From: Nageia nagi
Lineage: Eukaryota > Pinophyta
DNA: 64,000 bases
Assembly: GCA_050084985.1 (NCBI GenBank)
Contig: JBITNC010000001.1
Location: 64,108,001 to 64,172,000, forward strand
Direction of reading: 5' to 3'
Positions 21,293 through 34,700 of the stretch are shown here, piece by piece; position 1 is the stretch's first letter; each line of letters begins with the position of its first letter. A program made the translations under genes and the position numbers. Under the pieces are notes generated by a model, which was not told the origin of the DNA, did not search any database, and saw nothing but the letters and a program-made list of their open reading frames with translations.

Positions 21293-22290
21293 AATATCAT
21301 CTTCAACTTAGCTCAACTTCTTCTTATATGATGTTCATAACATTTGTACCATTTTCCTTTAGTTAAGTATTTGATTGCATTGGTATAATTAGGTTGGGTT
21401 TTTTTAAGAACTAAACTAACACTTATCATTAAGAGAGTAAGTTGTAACTGGGTGCTTGAATACACTGATCTAGTTATGTTGGGTGCCTCAAATGGATTGA
21501 ACCAACACTGCTCAATATGAAGAAGAGATGACTTCTACCATGTGTCATAGTTGCATTAGAATTAGTTGTATTGGGTGCTTCATAATGCATTGAACCAACA
21601 CACTTCACATGGATCAGAGTGAGCTTGTACCAGGTGATTTCAAATGCACTAATATAACTATGTTGGGTTCCTTTAAATGCACTAAATCACCACTTTATCG
21701 CATCATTAACACTCCACCACTTGTAGTTCTCTCCACAACATCATTACTCCTCCAAAAACTCCTAGCATGCTTCTCAAACATTCCTCTACCTAGCACATGG
21801 AGTTTTAAGATCTATAAATGGGTGATTTTATATTTAATCATTTTTATCTAGTTTCCATAGTGTAATGATGCTTGTATTGTAACTTATTGGTGTCTTAGCC
21901 TCCTCTACTTGTTGCATAGTAGTGAGGAAAGTGCATTCAATAGATATTTGTATAAGCTCAATTATAGCCTTAATCCTTAAAGAATAATTATTATATTGGT
22001 GGCATCACTTTGTAAATGGTTCACTACCATGTTCTTAAGTAGTCCACAATTGTTTCCCAAGTCCTTAAGTAGTATATGGTTGATTACCTTATCCTTAAGC
22101 AATCTCATGGATGCCCAATGGCACCACTTTTGTATGTAAAAGATTCCATTGCTTGTAATCTATGAAAATAACATTTGTAACATGTATTTTAGTTAATAAA
22201 ATAATATTTGATCCATTTTATGGTGTATATTCATGGAGCTTTCATTTGTTTATGGCTATATAGTTTGTTTTCCATTTCTAGGCTAGTATG
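21293..22290. other. Non-coding stretch with imperfect internal repeats
   Basis: Between 21,440 and 21,700 a roughly 100-110 bp unit recurs about three times (TTGGGTGCTTCA, then ATGCATTGAACCAACAC). Between 22,020 and 22,110 a shorter CTTAAGTAGT-type unit recurs. No gene was recognised. It may be U3 sequence of the LTR that ends with DR2. Confidence 0.45.
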
Positions 22291-23095
22291 CATGGAAACA
22301 TACTTTTGGATATTTATAGTAGCGATTTGAGTCTCTTCTACAATGATAGTTAGCTATTTGAGGTCATTTTAACTATGTGGTGCCTTTTTATTTCCCATTT
22401 TGAGCATTAGATTTGGAGTTATTCATGGTTGTCCCAAACTACCCTTATTTTGGACTAGTTTGCTTCCAGAGGCTATATATTTTGTTGTATACTACCTTTT
22501 TATGTGATTCTTTTTTTTATTTCTAGTTTTAATACCTTTCCATCCATGTATAACATGCCATACTTTGTAGTAAAATACTCAAAAAAATCATAAGTTTTGA
22601 ACGTACATTTAAGTAGTCTTGCTCTTGAGCTTTGTGGAGTATTTTTATTGCAGCTCATTTTTTATCCTTCCTTCCTTAATACAATTTTCCTTAAACTTCA
22701 CCATTGGATAGATAATTTCATGATCATTATTTTGATGGGTCATAATGGTAGGTTTTTTTTACATCTATTAAAGTTACATCCCTTCAAATTTGACCCTATA
22801 AACAAATCAATGATTTTTCAAAATTTTTGGTTTTTTTGGAAATTTCAACTTTTTCAAAAATTTGATGGAGTTCAAGTGCCCAAAACTTAGAAAAAATCTA
22901 GAAAAGTTATTTTTTAACTTTCTTAGAATTCTAAAAATTCCTAACCAATCAAAAACTCTTAAAACTCTAATATTTTCATTTTACTCTATTTTTAGAGGTT
23001 CAAAAAAGTTATTTTTCATCCAAGAATATCAAAATCTTCATTTTGCTATAAATTCTTCGATTAGTATCAGATCTCTTGTTTTGATCCTACCAAAT
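22291..23095 (+). repeat. Direct repeat DR2 (LTR-like)
   Basis: The second copy of DR1. It ends near 23,058 with TTAGTATCAGATCTC, another possible decayed Met-tRNA primer site, directly before the Copia-B coding relics. It could be the 5' LTR of Copia-B. However, it does not resemble the 3' LTR candidate at 38,594, so the assignment is open. Confidence 0.6.
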
Positions 23096-23099
23096 ATTC

Positions 23100-25240
23100 A
23101 AAGATGAAAGTAAAGGATATTTATTATGCATACCCCCTTAAATATTCTTTGATGAACATAGGTTAGATGTTAGAGAAGGATTATAAGCTTATTTTTTAAA
23201 ATAGAATGTGTAAGAATTTTGATAAAAGAAGGAGGTTGTTAACCATTATTAATATGTCCAGGAATAAAATCTTTCCTTTGCAATTTTTGATCAAAGGTGA
23301 GAGATGGTATTTTTTATAGTAGAAGGTAAGGAGAGTTAGCATTTAAGGTTTGGGCACCTAAATTATAAGAGTTTGAGTATGTTTTCATCACTTGTTTATG
23401 GTTTGTCAAGAGTGAAATTCAATAAGGAGATCTATGAGGGTTGTACATTAGGGAAACATGCAAGAGAAAATTTCTCACATGATGAAGCATAAAGGGACAA
23501 ATATACATTTCATTTAGTACATATCGATATCTTTGGTCTGATCTAGATACAGAGTATGGATGAAGCTTCACACTTTATTACCTTAAGGATGAAGCATTTG
23601 CCTATTTTAAAAGGTTTAAGGCCCTGGTTGAGAATGAGTATGGTGCATGTATTAAAATTTAGGACTGATAGGGGTGGTGAATATTGTTCAAATGAGTTTG
23701 AAATTTTTTGTAGTGAATATGGGATAAAGAGGCAGTTGACCAGTCCCTACACTCCATAATAAAATGAAGTGGTTGAGAGGAAAAATAGAGCATTAGTGGA
23801 GATGGCTTGATGTAAGATGTAGGATAAAGGTATGGAAAAGTTTTATTGGGCTAAGACTATTCATATAATAAATTATATATTGAATATATCTCATTTTAGA
23901 TATTTAGATAATGTAACCCTTATGAGTGTTGGTATGGGAAAAAGCCTAATATAAATCATTTTAAATTATTTGTATGCTTAACTTTTGTCCACATAAATGA
24001 TGAGGATAAAAGAAAATTAGATGCATAACTTGAGAAGTGTATGTTTTTTTCTTATAGTGAGCTTTCCAAAGCTTACAAATTTTATAATTTGATTACTCAT
24101 AAAATTGTTACATCTAGAGACACAATTTTTTATGAAGGGGGGAATTGGAGGTCTAGTTCTCAAAAATTATCTACCGATGATTTTTTTATAATAGTTTTGG
24201 AAAGGGAAGAAGGTACAAATAGGAAGTGTTTCACTACATCCTAGTCAGGTACAAAGAGGGAGTATATCTTCTTCAAGCTCTTCTACAAGTCTAAAATGTA
24301 GTACTCTTGAGTCTCCATCATCACCACCAATAAAAGGTAATAAAAAAAGGTTGTTGAAAGACCACCCTAATGATCTAATGCTTAATAAAAAATTTATTAA
24401 GAGATTTACCAAAAGTGTAGCTACAGAGTTGAACTTTGTGATTGAGAGGTTGGAGAATTTTCATCAATATGGAGATGATGATATTGATGAGGTAAAAGGT
24501 AATATTATCAAGTATGAATTGATTTCTATATTTTGCAATATTTCAAAACTTATTTAGATGCTATAAAGCCTTAAAATTTTGAAAAATCTTGAACTAATAA
24601 ATTTTGGTTGAAGGAAATGCAATAAGAGATGGATAGCATTGAGAAGAATAGTACTTGGTAGTTGGTGGATTTTTCCAAGGAAAGAAAGGCTTATAGGTTG
24701 TAATTGGACCTAAAAAATAAAAAGAATAGTTATGGATCAATTGAGAGGTATAAGACATGGTTAATTGCAAAAGGATTCACTTAGAAATATGGTTTGGACA
24801 TTAAGGAGACCTTTTCTCTAGTGGAAAGGTAAGAGATAGTTTGAATGTTATTATCATTGGTAGCACACAAGTAGTGGAAATCCCATCATATGGACATTAA
24901 AAATGCCTTGCTAAATGGCTATTTGGATGAGGAGGTTTATGTAGAATAGCCACAAGTATTTTTTATCCTAGGAAAAGAAGATAAATTTAAATGTTGAGGA
25001 AAGATATATATGGATTGAAGAAGGCTCTAAGAGCCTAGTATTTCAGATTACTTCCTACAATATGATTTTGAGTAGAGAAAAAGCAAATCTACTATACATT
25101 ATAAGAGGAAAGGTAACAATATTTTGATTATTTATCTTTATGTTGATGATATACTTTGTATGGGAAGTACTTTAGATTTGATTGATACATTTAAAGAGGA
25201 ACAAAGAAAAAATTTGATATGAGTGACTTAGGCTTGATGA
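23100..25240 (+). pseudogene. pol: Copia-B GAG-pre-integrase, integrase and first part of reverse transcriptase
   Basis: Plus-strand relic. At about 23,370-23,550 a GAG-pre-integrase reads LNYKSLSMFSSLVYGL and CTLGKHARENF. The integrase core follows at 23,556-23,760, with FRTDRGGEYCSNEFE and the QLTSPYTP block. Its C-terminal end at 24,041-24,240 has LSKAYKFYNLITHKIVTSRD. RT begins near 24,600, with HHMDIKNALLNGYLDEEVY at about 24,890 and the catalytic box YLYVDDILCMGS at about 25,130-25,170. More than ten stops or frameshifts are present. The reading stops at MSDLGLM (25,239), where a 12.5 kb insertion begins. Confidence 0.85.
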
Positions 25241-27554
25241 TGTCATGATCCTCTCTTTTTGCATTTTTGCATGTTTCAATTATTATATTTGAAGTATGGG
25301 GTTATTGCATATTTCATTTTGAATAATTTATATATTATGTTATTTATATTTTTTTATCTTGATATCATGCAAAGGAAGTTTTATACTATTGTGGTTTCAA
25401 TGCAATACAGAAAATGTAGTGCTACAAGTGAATAACTTTGCTATATGGAGATGATTAGACATCAACAACCCACAAGGGAAGTTATTTCACTTAGGTTGCA
25501 TGAGATTTTCATGTGTGTATTCCCTTGTGGTGTGAATATTTATTTATTTTTCATTATTGAAGTGGTTATTACATAATGTTTTAGCTTTTAAGATTATTAT
25601 TGATTGAGAATAATGATGGACTAGCCTAGTTCTCATCTTCATATCTGCAAATTTAAAACAAAAAATAAAATAAGTGCATATAGAAATAAATGCATTTTGT
25701 TTGTTTGTTTATAATGCAAGAAAGTAAGAAAAAAAAATGTTAATTAACTTGCATTTGATTTAAAAACTTTTCAAAAAGTTAAATATATGCATTGAAGGTA
25801 ACTAGCTAATAGTTCATTAATATGCATTTAATTAAATAATTTATTTTTAAAATAATGTGCAAAAGGGGAAAAATCAAAAGAAAAACAAATAGGTTTTATT
25901 CTGGTCATTTTTATGCATTTTGGAGTTTTTATCTCTAGGAGAAAATTCTAAGAAGTTTTGGGATAAAACTACCTTATGGAGGTTAAGCAGCCATCTATGG
26001 CCTTCTTTGATCCTATTTATCATTCTTCCAATCATTTGATAAGTTACTTTTGGTTCTTGGAAGGAGAAAAGGGAATATTGGAGCAAGATATCATTCTACA
26101 TTTTAAATATTTTTGAGCATCTTTAATCAGATTTTCTCCATTATGTATAAGTTTGAATTTGGTTTTAAAGTTTGGTTTTTATGCACATTGCATTTGGAAA
26201 TAGCATGGTAAATTTTAATTTACAAGTTTTCCTATAATTATGTAGAACAAAAGGGTTTTTAAATTGAATTTACAATTCTAGATCAAGGTTTGAAATGTTA
26301 ATTTTAGAGTGTTTATTATTGCTATTTGTTTAACCAAAATTGTAGGCAAAACTAGTTAAATTTTTGGTTTTTTTATACAGTCACAAAGTAGTGAAAATAA
26401 GTTTTCAATTGAAATTTAGATGTGTTAACTTGATCAAAACTTCTATTTCAAGCACTTTATGTGTAGTGTTTGTAAAAAGGAAGAAAACCCATATCTCAGT
26501 TTTGAAAATGGGTTCTTGGTTATTGAAAAATTTATCATTGAAAATTGAGTTTGAAACTAGTTTTTAGAAAAAAAAAAAAAAAATCATATACATTTTAAAC
26601 CATATTTTTGTTAGAAAAAATAAGTTTTTTGTGAAACTTCTAAAAAAGGTTTTTCTATTAAGTTAAAATATTCATAGCTAAAACTAAATTGTATAAGACT
26701 TTGATATTATTATTATAGTAATATTTTATTATTATTATAAAGCTTATTTTTTAATAAATAAATAAATATACTTATTTTTAATTTAGATTTAAAATTTTTA
26801 AAGTTTTAAATCTACTTTCATTAATTTTAAATTAGATTTTAAAATATTAACTTTATTATATTTTAAAATAAAAATTTAAATAAATGAATATTTAGAAATA
26901 GGTTTAAATATTAAATTATTAATATTTAATAGGTTTTTAAATATTTATTACCATTAAGTTACATTTAATAGTTCTTAAGTTTTATGATGTTGAAAGTATA
27001 ATTTCAAAACAAAAATATTTATTTTTGGCATTAAATGTAATGTGATTTTTTTTTAAATGATTTTCAAGGAAGTTGAAAATATAGAAAAAAAGGTGTTATC
27101 TTAAGGGTGAAAAAGTAAGTTGATTTATATTATGTTAATATAATGCATCATTAAATTGATCTTGTATAAGTTAATGTATTAGATGCGTTAAATATATATA
27201 TAAAAAACAAGTAGAAATCATTTATATGGAAAGTAGTATGCACTGTTCACATTTTACCTTTTCATGATGAATGCATTAAACATGAAATAGAACACATATG
27301 AAATTGGCATAGTTATTCATTAGGAAAGAATGAATATAGGTAAACCTATCATGTAAATGCATTGCATGTTACCTTAGTGAAATACAAAAGAAAGTGTTGT
27401 CTTTGATCTTGAAAAACATTTAACAAGTGGTTCACTTAGAATGATGATACCTTGGTGGTTCAAGGTTTACAGAATGGAGAAAAAAATAGGATATTATGTA
27501 TTAAAAATTGTAAATGTGATATTATAAACTCATATATTGATGAGATATGAAATG
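25241..27554 (+). mobile_element. Insert-X, left part (possible solo LTR in the Copia-B RT)
   Basis: It begins TGTCATGATCC directly after GATGA (25,236-25,240). Its partner end, ...GACATTTCA, stops at 37,735 and is followed by CATGA, giving TG...CA ends and a 4-of-5 target duplication. The sequence has no coding similarity and is very AT-rich, especially at 26,690-26,960. Taken together with 37,618-37,735 the unit would be about 2.4 kb, compatible with a solo LTR. It is interrupted by Gypsy-B. Confidence 0.55.
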
Positions 27555-28409
27555 TGTAACCTTTATGGTCAAATGATGTAATATTATATGAATTGACTTG
27601 TTAATAGCATGGTTGGTTTATGTAAATGAATCTCATAATTAGCATTTAAAGTACATAGTTTTACTTGCATGAGCATGATGTTTGAAAGTTAATGTTAAAT
27701 AGTGGTGAACAACCATATTTGTATATTTTATTATAATTTTTATTTCAAAACACATTTAATATCCAAGTTGAGAATACAACTTGAATCTATGCTTCATTAC
27801 CATCATGCAATCTTGAGACATAGTTATAAAGGTTATCATTTAAGTAAGGAAAAGAATTAGATGGAAAATAAAGAGTTAGGAGTTAACCTATGGGTGTCAA
27901 AAATTAAGATATAAAATGTAAGGCTAGTTTACCTCCAGATATAAACACCTAGTCAAAGATAACAAGTAGGTTAGCATTTGACGAATGGTAGTAACTATGA
28001 GAGATATAGGCACATTGGGCAGGTAGTTACTATGGGTTAAAGTGGTGGTATTTTACATGTATTATGGGTAGGAAAAAGTACATCAGTTAAATATTAAGGT
28101 AGTTAAATTTAACATTGAATTCAATCATAGGATGTAATGAAAACTTGATCCACTTGGCATATGCTAAAATATCAATATCATGGGGTCGCATGAGGTGATG
28201 GAAAAAATGTTCCCCTTCTTAGGTGTATGGACCCTAAGAAGAAATCAAAGATCACAATTGATATAGGTGAGATAAAAATGAGAGATGTGTAAATCATGGG
28301 TGCTTAGTCAAATCGAGTGCATGGTAGATGCGTTGATGATAATTAGCTATCACATAATTTGGGTGAAAATGGAAACTAATCATTTCCATCCACTCGAGGA
28401 TCATCTACA
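27555..28409 (-). repeat. Gypsy-B LTR, left copy (3' LTR, about 855 bp)
   Basis: Direct repeat of 36,776-37,617 with roughly 88-90% similarity by eye. On the minus strand it starts TGTAGATGATCC and ends GGTTACA, so it has LTR-type ends. The internal side lacks a clear polypurine tract, and the flanks lack a clear target duplication. I therefore call it an LTR mainly from the pair, their spacing and the gypsy genes between them. Confidence 0.65.
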
Positions 28410-28899
28410 AAGTGTGATGTTAGGGATGATAGGTAGGATGACATTTAATTCAAGTGCATCAAATTTAAATTGAAAGGTAAGGTGTAGCTGGTGGTTTTTT
28501 TAAGAAAATCTAGTTCTTAAATGTTGTCCTTTTGATAAGATAGTTTACATCCATCAATTTTTACCTCCACCATGCCTAGTTAATGCAAAAATTAATGGCT
28601 ACCTACCTTCTTGGGAAGCACACCATTGGTGAACAACTATATACAAACAATAATATTTTTTTAAATAATAATAAAAAGAAACATTGGAGTATTTACACTA
28701 TACAATCTTACAAGGTATTATGAAATCACCTGATAATGTTTTAAATAGATCCTGTTTACTAGGATAGGTAGTTCTCAAGACCTAAAAATATCTTAAAACT
28801 TAAATGTATTATTTTACATAGCCTAAATGATGATATAGGCCTACTCCATTAGGAATCAAATTTGTGATATTTTTTGGGCTTTTCTCTTTCTCATCCCAT

Positions 28900-29950
28900 T
28901 TGAGTACGATGTCTACAACTTCAAACTTTACCTGGAAAGATTTTTTCTTATCAAACCACTTCTTAATAATTTGTTGTTGATACTACAATGACTAATATGC
29001 TTTGTTTTTGTGCTCTTACAACTTCATCAACTGATTGAACCTAGCTTGTAGTGGTTCAAATTCAGTCTTCCAACCCTTGTAGAATTTTTAATGTAGGTAA
29101 CTCAAGATGAATTGGCAATATTGGTTTCTTATTGTAAATTAATGCATAAGGAGATGTTTTAATAACTGATTTGATACTAATCCTATCTTTCCATAATGCA
29201 TAGTCTAATTATGTATGACACTTTTTAAGATTCCCTTCAATTTTCCTTTTGATGATATGGGTTAAATTTCTATTCATTGATCCTAATAACCTGTTCCCTT
29301 GTAGGTAATAATTTGAAGAGAACATCTAGTATATCCTGTAACTAGCAATAAAGTTTGACAAATCAAAATCAATAAATCCAAGATCATTATCTGATACAAT
29401 AGTCTATGGGATGCTAAAGTGAGTAATTATCTTTTTGATCATCTTTATTACCACCTCCTAGGTCTACACTCTTACATGGCATAACTTTTGACCATATTGT
29501 GAAGTAGTTTGTTGCAATTAGAAAAAACTTATGGCCTGCTAAAGAATTTGGGTTTATAACACCAATAAAATCTAGACCCCATTGTTGGAAAGGTTCTTCA
29601 ACATCTATAGGCTTAAGAGGCATTATAGCTTGCCTTCTTTTTCCCACATATCTGCTATTTTTCACACTTTTGGGCTATATTGAATGAATCTAGAAACATA
29701 GTAGGCCAATAATAGCTCACTTGTAATATTTTTGATGCAGTAGTAGGACCATGATAGTTTTCTCTAGAGAATCCATAATGAAATTCATATAAAATTCTCT
29801 GGGCTTTGTTATGAGTCACACATCTTAGTAGGTTTATTCAAAATTCTTCTTATAAAGATGGTTATATATCATCATAAACTTCAATGCTTACAACCTAAAC
29901 CTCCTTCTTTAAAACCTATCTAAATATTAAGACATTTACTGGTTATAAAA
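28900..29950 (-). pseudogene. pol: Gypsy-B integrase
   Basis: The best frame (29,665-29,414) reads PIDVEEPFQQWGLDFIGVIN and GHKFFLIATNYFT, the start of the catalytic core with the first Asp (GLDFIG). Further on, other frames give SPYALIYNKKPILPIHLEL and, at about 29,080-28,880, LPTLKILQGLEDEFEPLQ and IKKWFDKK plus VLKWDE, the usual C-terminal region. I saw no chromodomain. Frameshifts separate the pieces. Confidence 0.8.
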
Positions 29951-30029
29951 TAAAAAATAAATTGCTTTATCTAATCACTCTCTTGGTTGAGATGCTCTTC
30001 ATCCTCAATTATAGCAATCATATGTGCAA

Positions 30030-30480
30030 CCTCTGCTATGTTTTCATAGAGGAATTTTTCCCTTATGAGCTTGGTTAGTTTAATTTCTACATCATATTCC
30101 ATTATTCTTATGATCCAACCAACTTTTCCTTCATCCAATTCTTCTTAAATAGCTAATTTCTTACATCTAGGTGAATGGTATATACAAGGTTTTTGTTATA
30201 GGACACATAATGCTTAACTTTTTAAATCCTCTCATTATGAAAAACATTTGATTTTTAGTAAATGAGTACCTTGTTTGATGATGGTGTAGCATTTGATTAT
30301 GAAGGGAAATGTGATGTTCTTCTATCTGGTCATCTTTCTATGTTAGGATGGCAACAACACTTTTCTCTGCCTCATATGCATACATGATCAAATCTTTTGA
30401 AAAATTAGGGTTTTTCAAAATAAGAACTTTTGTTGTTTAATAACATTAAAAGCTTATTTTGCTCCTTTATACCAAGAAAA
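30030..30480 (-). pseudogene. pol: Gypsy-B RNase H remnant
   Basis: In broken frames the minus strand shows DLIMYAYEAEKSVVAILT, KDDQIEEHHISLHNQML and WIIRIMEYDVEIKLTKLI, which match the start and end of gypsy RNase H. It follows RT directly. Stops occur between the blocks. Confidence 0.65.
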
Positions 30481-30599
30481 TACAACATCTTTCTTTAACT
30501 TACTATGATTGGGGAGATAATATAAGAAAAATCATCAATAAACTTTCTAACAAAATTGATTTGACCAAAGAAGGATTGCAAGGCCTTCTTGTTGGAGGG

Positions 30600-31250
30600 T
30601 AGAGGCAATGTTTTGATAGCTTTCACTCTATATGAATCAATTGCCAATTATTTTTTTGAAACAATATTACCAAGAAATTTTCCTTGGTTAACCATAAAAA
30701 TAGATTTTTTAAGATTGATGGAAATCCTAAATTCTATACATTTTTCAAAAACTTGCCTAAGATGTGATAAGTGGTCCTTTCTACTCCTGTAAAATACTAT
30801 AATGTCATCTAGGTAGACCAAGATTATCTTGTATATCAAATCACCAAATTCATGGTCCATAGCTCTTTGAAAAGTAGCCTTAGCATTGGAGAGACCAAAA
30901 CACATTCTTTGAAATGCAAATGTCTCCCACTTTGTAGTGAATGCAATTTTGAACTTATCATCATCCTTTACCCAAATTTGGTTGAATCTTGAATAGAAAT
31001 CAATCATAGAAAAATAGCATGCTCTGGCTATGATGTACAGGATTTGCTCCATGGGAGGGAGAGGATAATTATCTTTGAGAGACACCTAGTTCAAAATTTT
31101 GAAATCTATGCATAGTCTAATTTCTCCACTTTTTTTCTTACTGGGACTAAATTGGTTACCAAAGAAGAATTCTTGATAGGAAAAATAATTTTAGCATCTA
31201 GGATCTTAAGTAAATCCTACTTCATAGCCTCTTTTATTCTTGGATTAACC
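30600..31250 (-). pseudogene. pol: Gypsy-B reverse transcriptase
   Basis: The longest frame, 31,085-30,648 (145 residues), covers most of the fingers and palm: KDNYPLPPMEQIL, FSMIDFYSRFNQIWV, MCFGLSNAKATFQRAMD, the catalytic LVYLDDIIVFY and SINLKKSIF. The upstream part (KKSGEIRLCIDFKILN) is in the same frame beyond one stop at about 31,086. Catalytic YLDD is kept. Its length and block spacing are normal for gypsy RT. Confidence 0.88.
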
Positions 31251-32510
31251 ATCCTTTATTTCTATCTATATGGTTTAACTTCTAGCTCTAGTTCAATGGT
31301 ATGCTAGATCACATTCTTCTCATATGTCTTTAAATCATCGTAAGTCCAAGAAATTACCTTGGAGAACTCATGGTAAATCTAAAATATCATCATTTTTCAT
31401 CTTTAGAGCACTCTATTCCAATCTTTATACATTTTTTGGGTTCAACTTCTAGCTCAATACTGCTTTCCTTTTGTATAGCCAAGGTTATAGCTTTTTGAAC
31501 ATCTTTAGAATCATATAGTCATTTAAAAGAGAGAGAAAACCTTTGGGTATGATATTGTTTCTAAGTTGTATAACATATAAATCTTAAAAATAGTCAATTA
31601 GTTCTTGAATACCAAAGGTGAGAGCTGCTACTTCATCTATAAGAAAATTCATAATATGCTCTTTGGAGTCAAATACTTACCAAAAGTTTGCAATGTCAAG
31701 AAAAAATGGCCTACATAGAACTTTAAATCTACAACTTTCTCTCTTGTGGTAAGCAAGATTGTAATGTGCTCCTTTACTTGCAAGTGCATCAATAACTTGA
31801 TTGTACCTTCTAGGAATAGAGATGAAATTAATTACTAGTAATGACTCTAATAAGTACCATACCCTATTTTTGTAAGTCTTTAGATAGTGATGTCTTGCAC
31901 TAATATGGTATCTAACTTACTTTATGACCAGTTTAGAATTGCCATACACCACCAGGCATCTGATGCCCATGTTGATTGCTTTAGATAACCATAAATAGAG
32001 AACTTCATATTTAGTAGCATTATTTGTGCAAATCCATGTGAATATGAATGAGAACCTTCTCATGTGTCCTAGTTATTTCAAAACAATACCAGCACCACAA
32101 CCATGTTTGCATTTGGCCCCATCAAAGTAAATCATCCATATATCATGCTTTCTTTTAGTTGTGACTAAGATTAGCTACATATTCTCATATAAGTAATAGT
32201 TACCCATGCCAATATCAATGACTTGGTAATTGAAGTCATTAGCTGAAAGAATTTCTATGTTTAGTAGTGTTTATTTAAGTGTATCCCTCTCAAATAATTA
32301 TATTGGTACAAGGCTATTCAAATATTTTTATTCTATTATCTTCTTAAGATGAATATGTTTAGTTCCCTCATTTGGGATTTTAACTTGCTTATTTTAGAAA
32401 GAGAGTAGGAGATGTGTATAACCTAAGGTTAAGTACCCTCCCAATTTGGTAGTGAATTATCTAACTAATAAAATTACAAATAAGGGTGGAATATCAATAA
32501 AAATAATGTC

Positions 32511-32798
32511 CTAAATGACATAGATATCAAGGAATACATTCAGAGTTATGGAAACTACTTTTACACTACCAACTACATCTACTAAGGAAGAATCTAGTTG
32601 TATGACTCTATCTATGCATCGAGTAATATAAAATTTCATTTTTTTTGCAATAACTTTAGGAATAATGGTAATGATAGATCCAATATCAATCATACAACTA
32701 TTAACTACCCAACTTTCTAATCTAAGAGATAGATAAAAAGGTGGGGATCTTCTTATACCTATAGGAGCCAGAGGGACATCATTAGATATTGCAAACAC
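32511..32798 (-). pseudogene. Gypsy-B retropepsin remnant
   Basis: A frame of 95 residues with SPPFYLSLRLESWVVNSCMI followed by DIGSIITIIP, the active-site segment of a retropepsin (D-T-G-S expected, D-I-G-S seen). The Asp is kept but the Thr is changed. It lies between gag and RT, as in gypsy elements. Confidence 0.65.
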
Positions 32799-33299
32799 TA
32801 CATTACCTTTAGTTACCCTCTTTTTACTATTTTTAAGCTTGAAAGCTTCTTACAAGAGGTCAATCTAACCTAGAATCCTCAATGCATCAAATATTATCAT
32901 TCTAGAATGTGTCTTCTCTAATTCTTTCATAATATTATATGGAACGTAAGGGGTGAACTTACTTATTTTAGAGGGTTGATGTGATTTGAATTACTAAGTG
33001 GATTTCTCCTTGTGATGTTTAGTAATAAAAGGATATCTCAGTGAAGAAGGCCTCTCTTTTTCTATGACTTCATTTTTGGTTACAGCAAGGTTTCTTGCTT
33101 AAAAAGCAACATTACTTGGATCTTGAGAAACTTGACTCGAACAACTAGGAAGTTGATTTTCTTGATCCTGTAGTTGAAGCATAGGATTCTTAGCTCTTTT
33201 TGGATTAGATTGAGATGGAATGGGTTTTTCATTTTACTAAGTTACTAGGGATTATTATGGGGTTGCTAAGGAGGAAGCTTTTGTTTGAACACAGTTGGC

Positions 33300-34700
33300 A
33301 TATTCTCTAGCATAACCTAAAAGCCAAAAATTAACCATGGTAAGTTAATATAGGTTCTACCATCTAATCAAAATGTAAGCCCAAATGTTTATATTGATAC
33401 ATTACATAAGATTTTAGAAAATGAGGAGCTAAAAAAGGAAGATAAAATTTTGTAAACCTAGAGCATCACTTTCTATAAAACAAACCATTACTACATTTTT
33501 TACAACTTTAGGAGCAAGTGGTTGTTTTGTTTGATTATTTTTGGGCTAAAATATTGGTTGATACTAGTTATAATATATATTTTAATTGAATATTTGATTC
33601 TAATTTTCTTGTAAAGTGAGCTTATTTTTGAAGTTCCTAATATTTATCTCCAACTACCTTATCTTCTCTTCCTCTTGTGAATTAGAACTAGTATTTGTAC
33701 TTGTAGATGCAAGAGCTAGTAGTGCTAGTATTTGGTTCTAAGTAGTAGATTTAGGAGGAGGAGGTGGTAAGGCTAATATTACATGATGAATAATATATAA
33801 TATAGCATATTTTGGAGGTAAATGAGGAAATAAGGGCATGATGGATCTAGTCTATATCTTCCCAAAAGATACCAAGGTATGTTTAGTGGTTTTAGCTATT
33901 TGATAGACATATGGAAAAGTATCATTTGACATAACAATCAAGACATTAGGTTTTGGAAGAAATGCTTTCCTATAATATACCAATACTTAAGCATTTGTTA
34001 GCTTAATCTTTGTTGGAATGGACTTCCAAGTTTTCTCAAATCTTAAATTAAAATCATCTACAAACTCATGGAGATGTCTTTTGATACATGCTATGAGGCT
34101 CAAAAAGGTGCTATCATCATCATTTTCAAAAATCTCTTGATAAGAGCTTGACATAACTCTCAATATGTATTTATAGATTTAGAGGTGAGTGTTTTGAACT
34201 ATTTAGCAACTTTTTCTTAAAAATAATGTGACAACAATCTCATCATAATAGTTTCATCATTTATATCAAAGCTAGGAGCCAGTAAAGATACATCTTGATA
34301 ATGTTCATAAGGCATTTTTTTGACCCATAATATTTAAGAAAACTTTAAATGATGTTTGGATAATAGCTAAGGAATTAGTAGGAACTACTAAGGGATGACT
34401 ATTATTCCAAGTAAGAAAATATGCAAGGGTAGGTTGAGCCATATTTGGACCACTTGTATGAGGTGAAGGATTTTGTTGGATAGATTCAAATGTAGTTGTT
34501 AGTGGGATAAATCTTAGAGTAATTTGAGGAGATAAGGTCTAGAAAATCTTTTTCCTAGTCCTCCTTTGAGGAATTGATGGCTCTTGAAATCTAGGTTGTC
34601 TTAAGGAAGTTTTGGCATTACTTTGAGTAAATTTACATTTTCAAGGTATTAGAGTTCAAAAAATTCACTAATTTTGATAACAAATCCATCAATAAGGTTA
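33300..34700 (-). pseudogene. gag: Gypsy-B Gag remnant
   Basis: Broken minus-strand frames give FVDDFNLRFEKTWKSIPTKI and similar helices of the Retrotrans_gag domain at about 34,090-33,970, then a proline- and serine/threonine-rich stretch near 33,700 (LPPPPPKST, STSTNTSSNSQEEE). No intact zinc knuckle was found. Confidence 0.55.

Noticed and set aside
26560-26960. Extremely AT-rich stretch as a possible matrix attachment or origin site
   Set aside because: Only base composition supports it; no motif distinguishes it from other AT-rich retroelement sequence.
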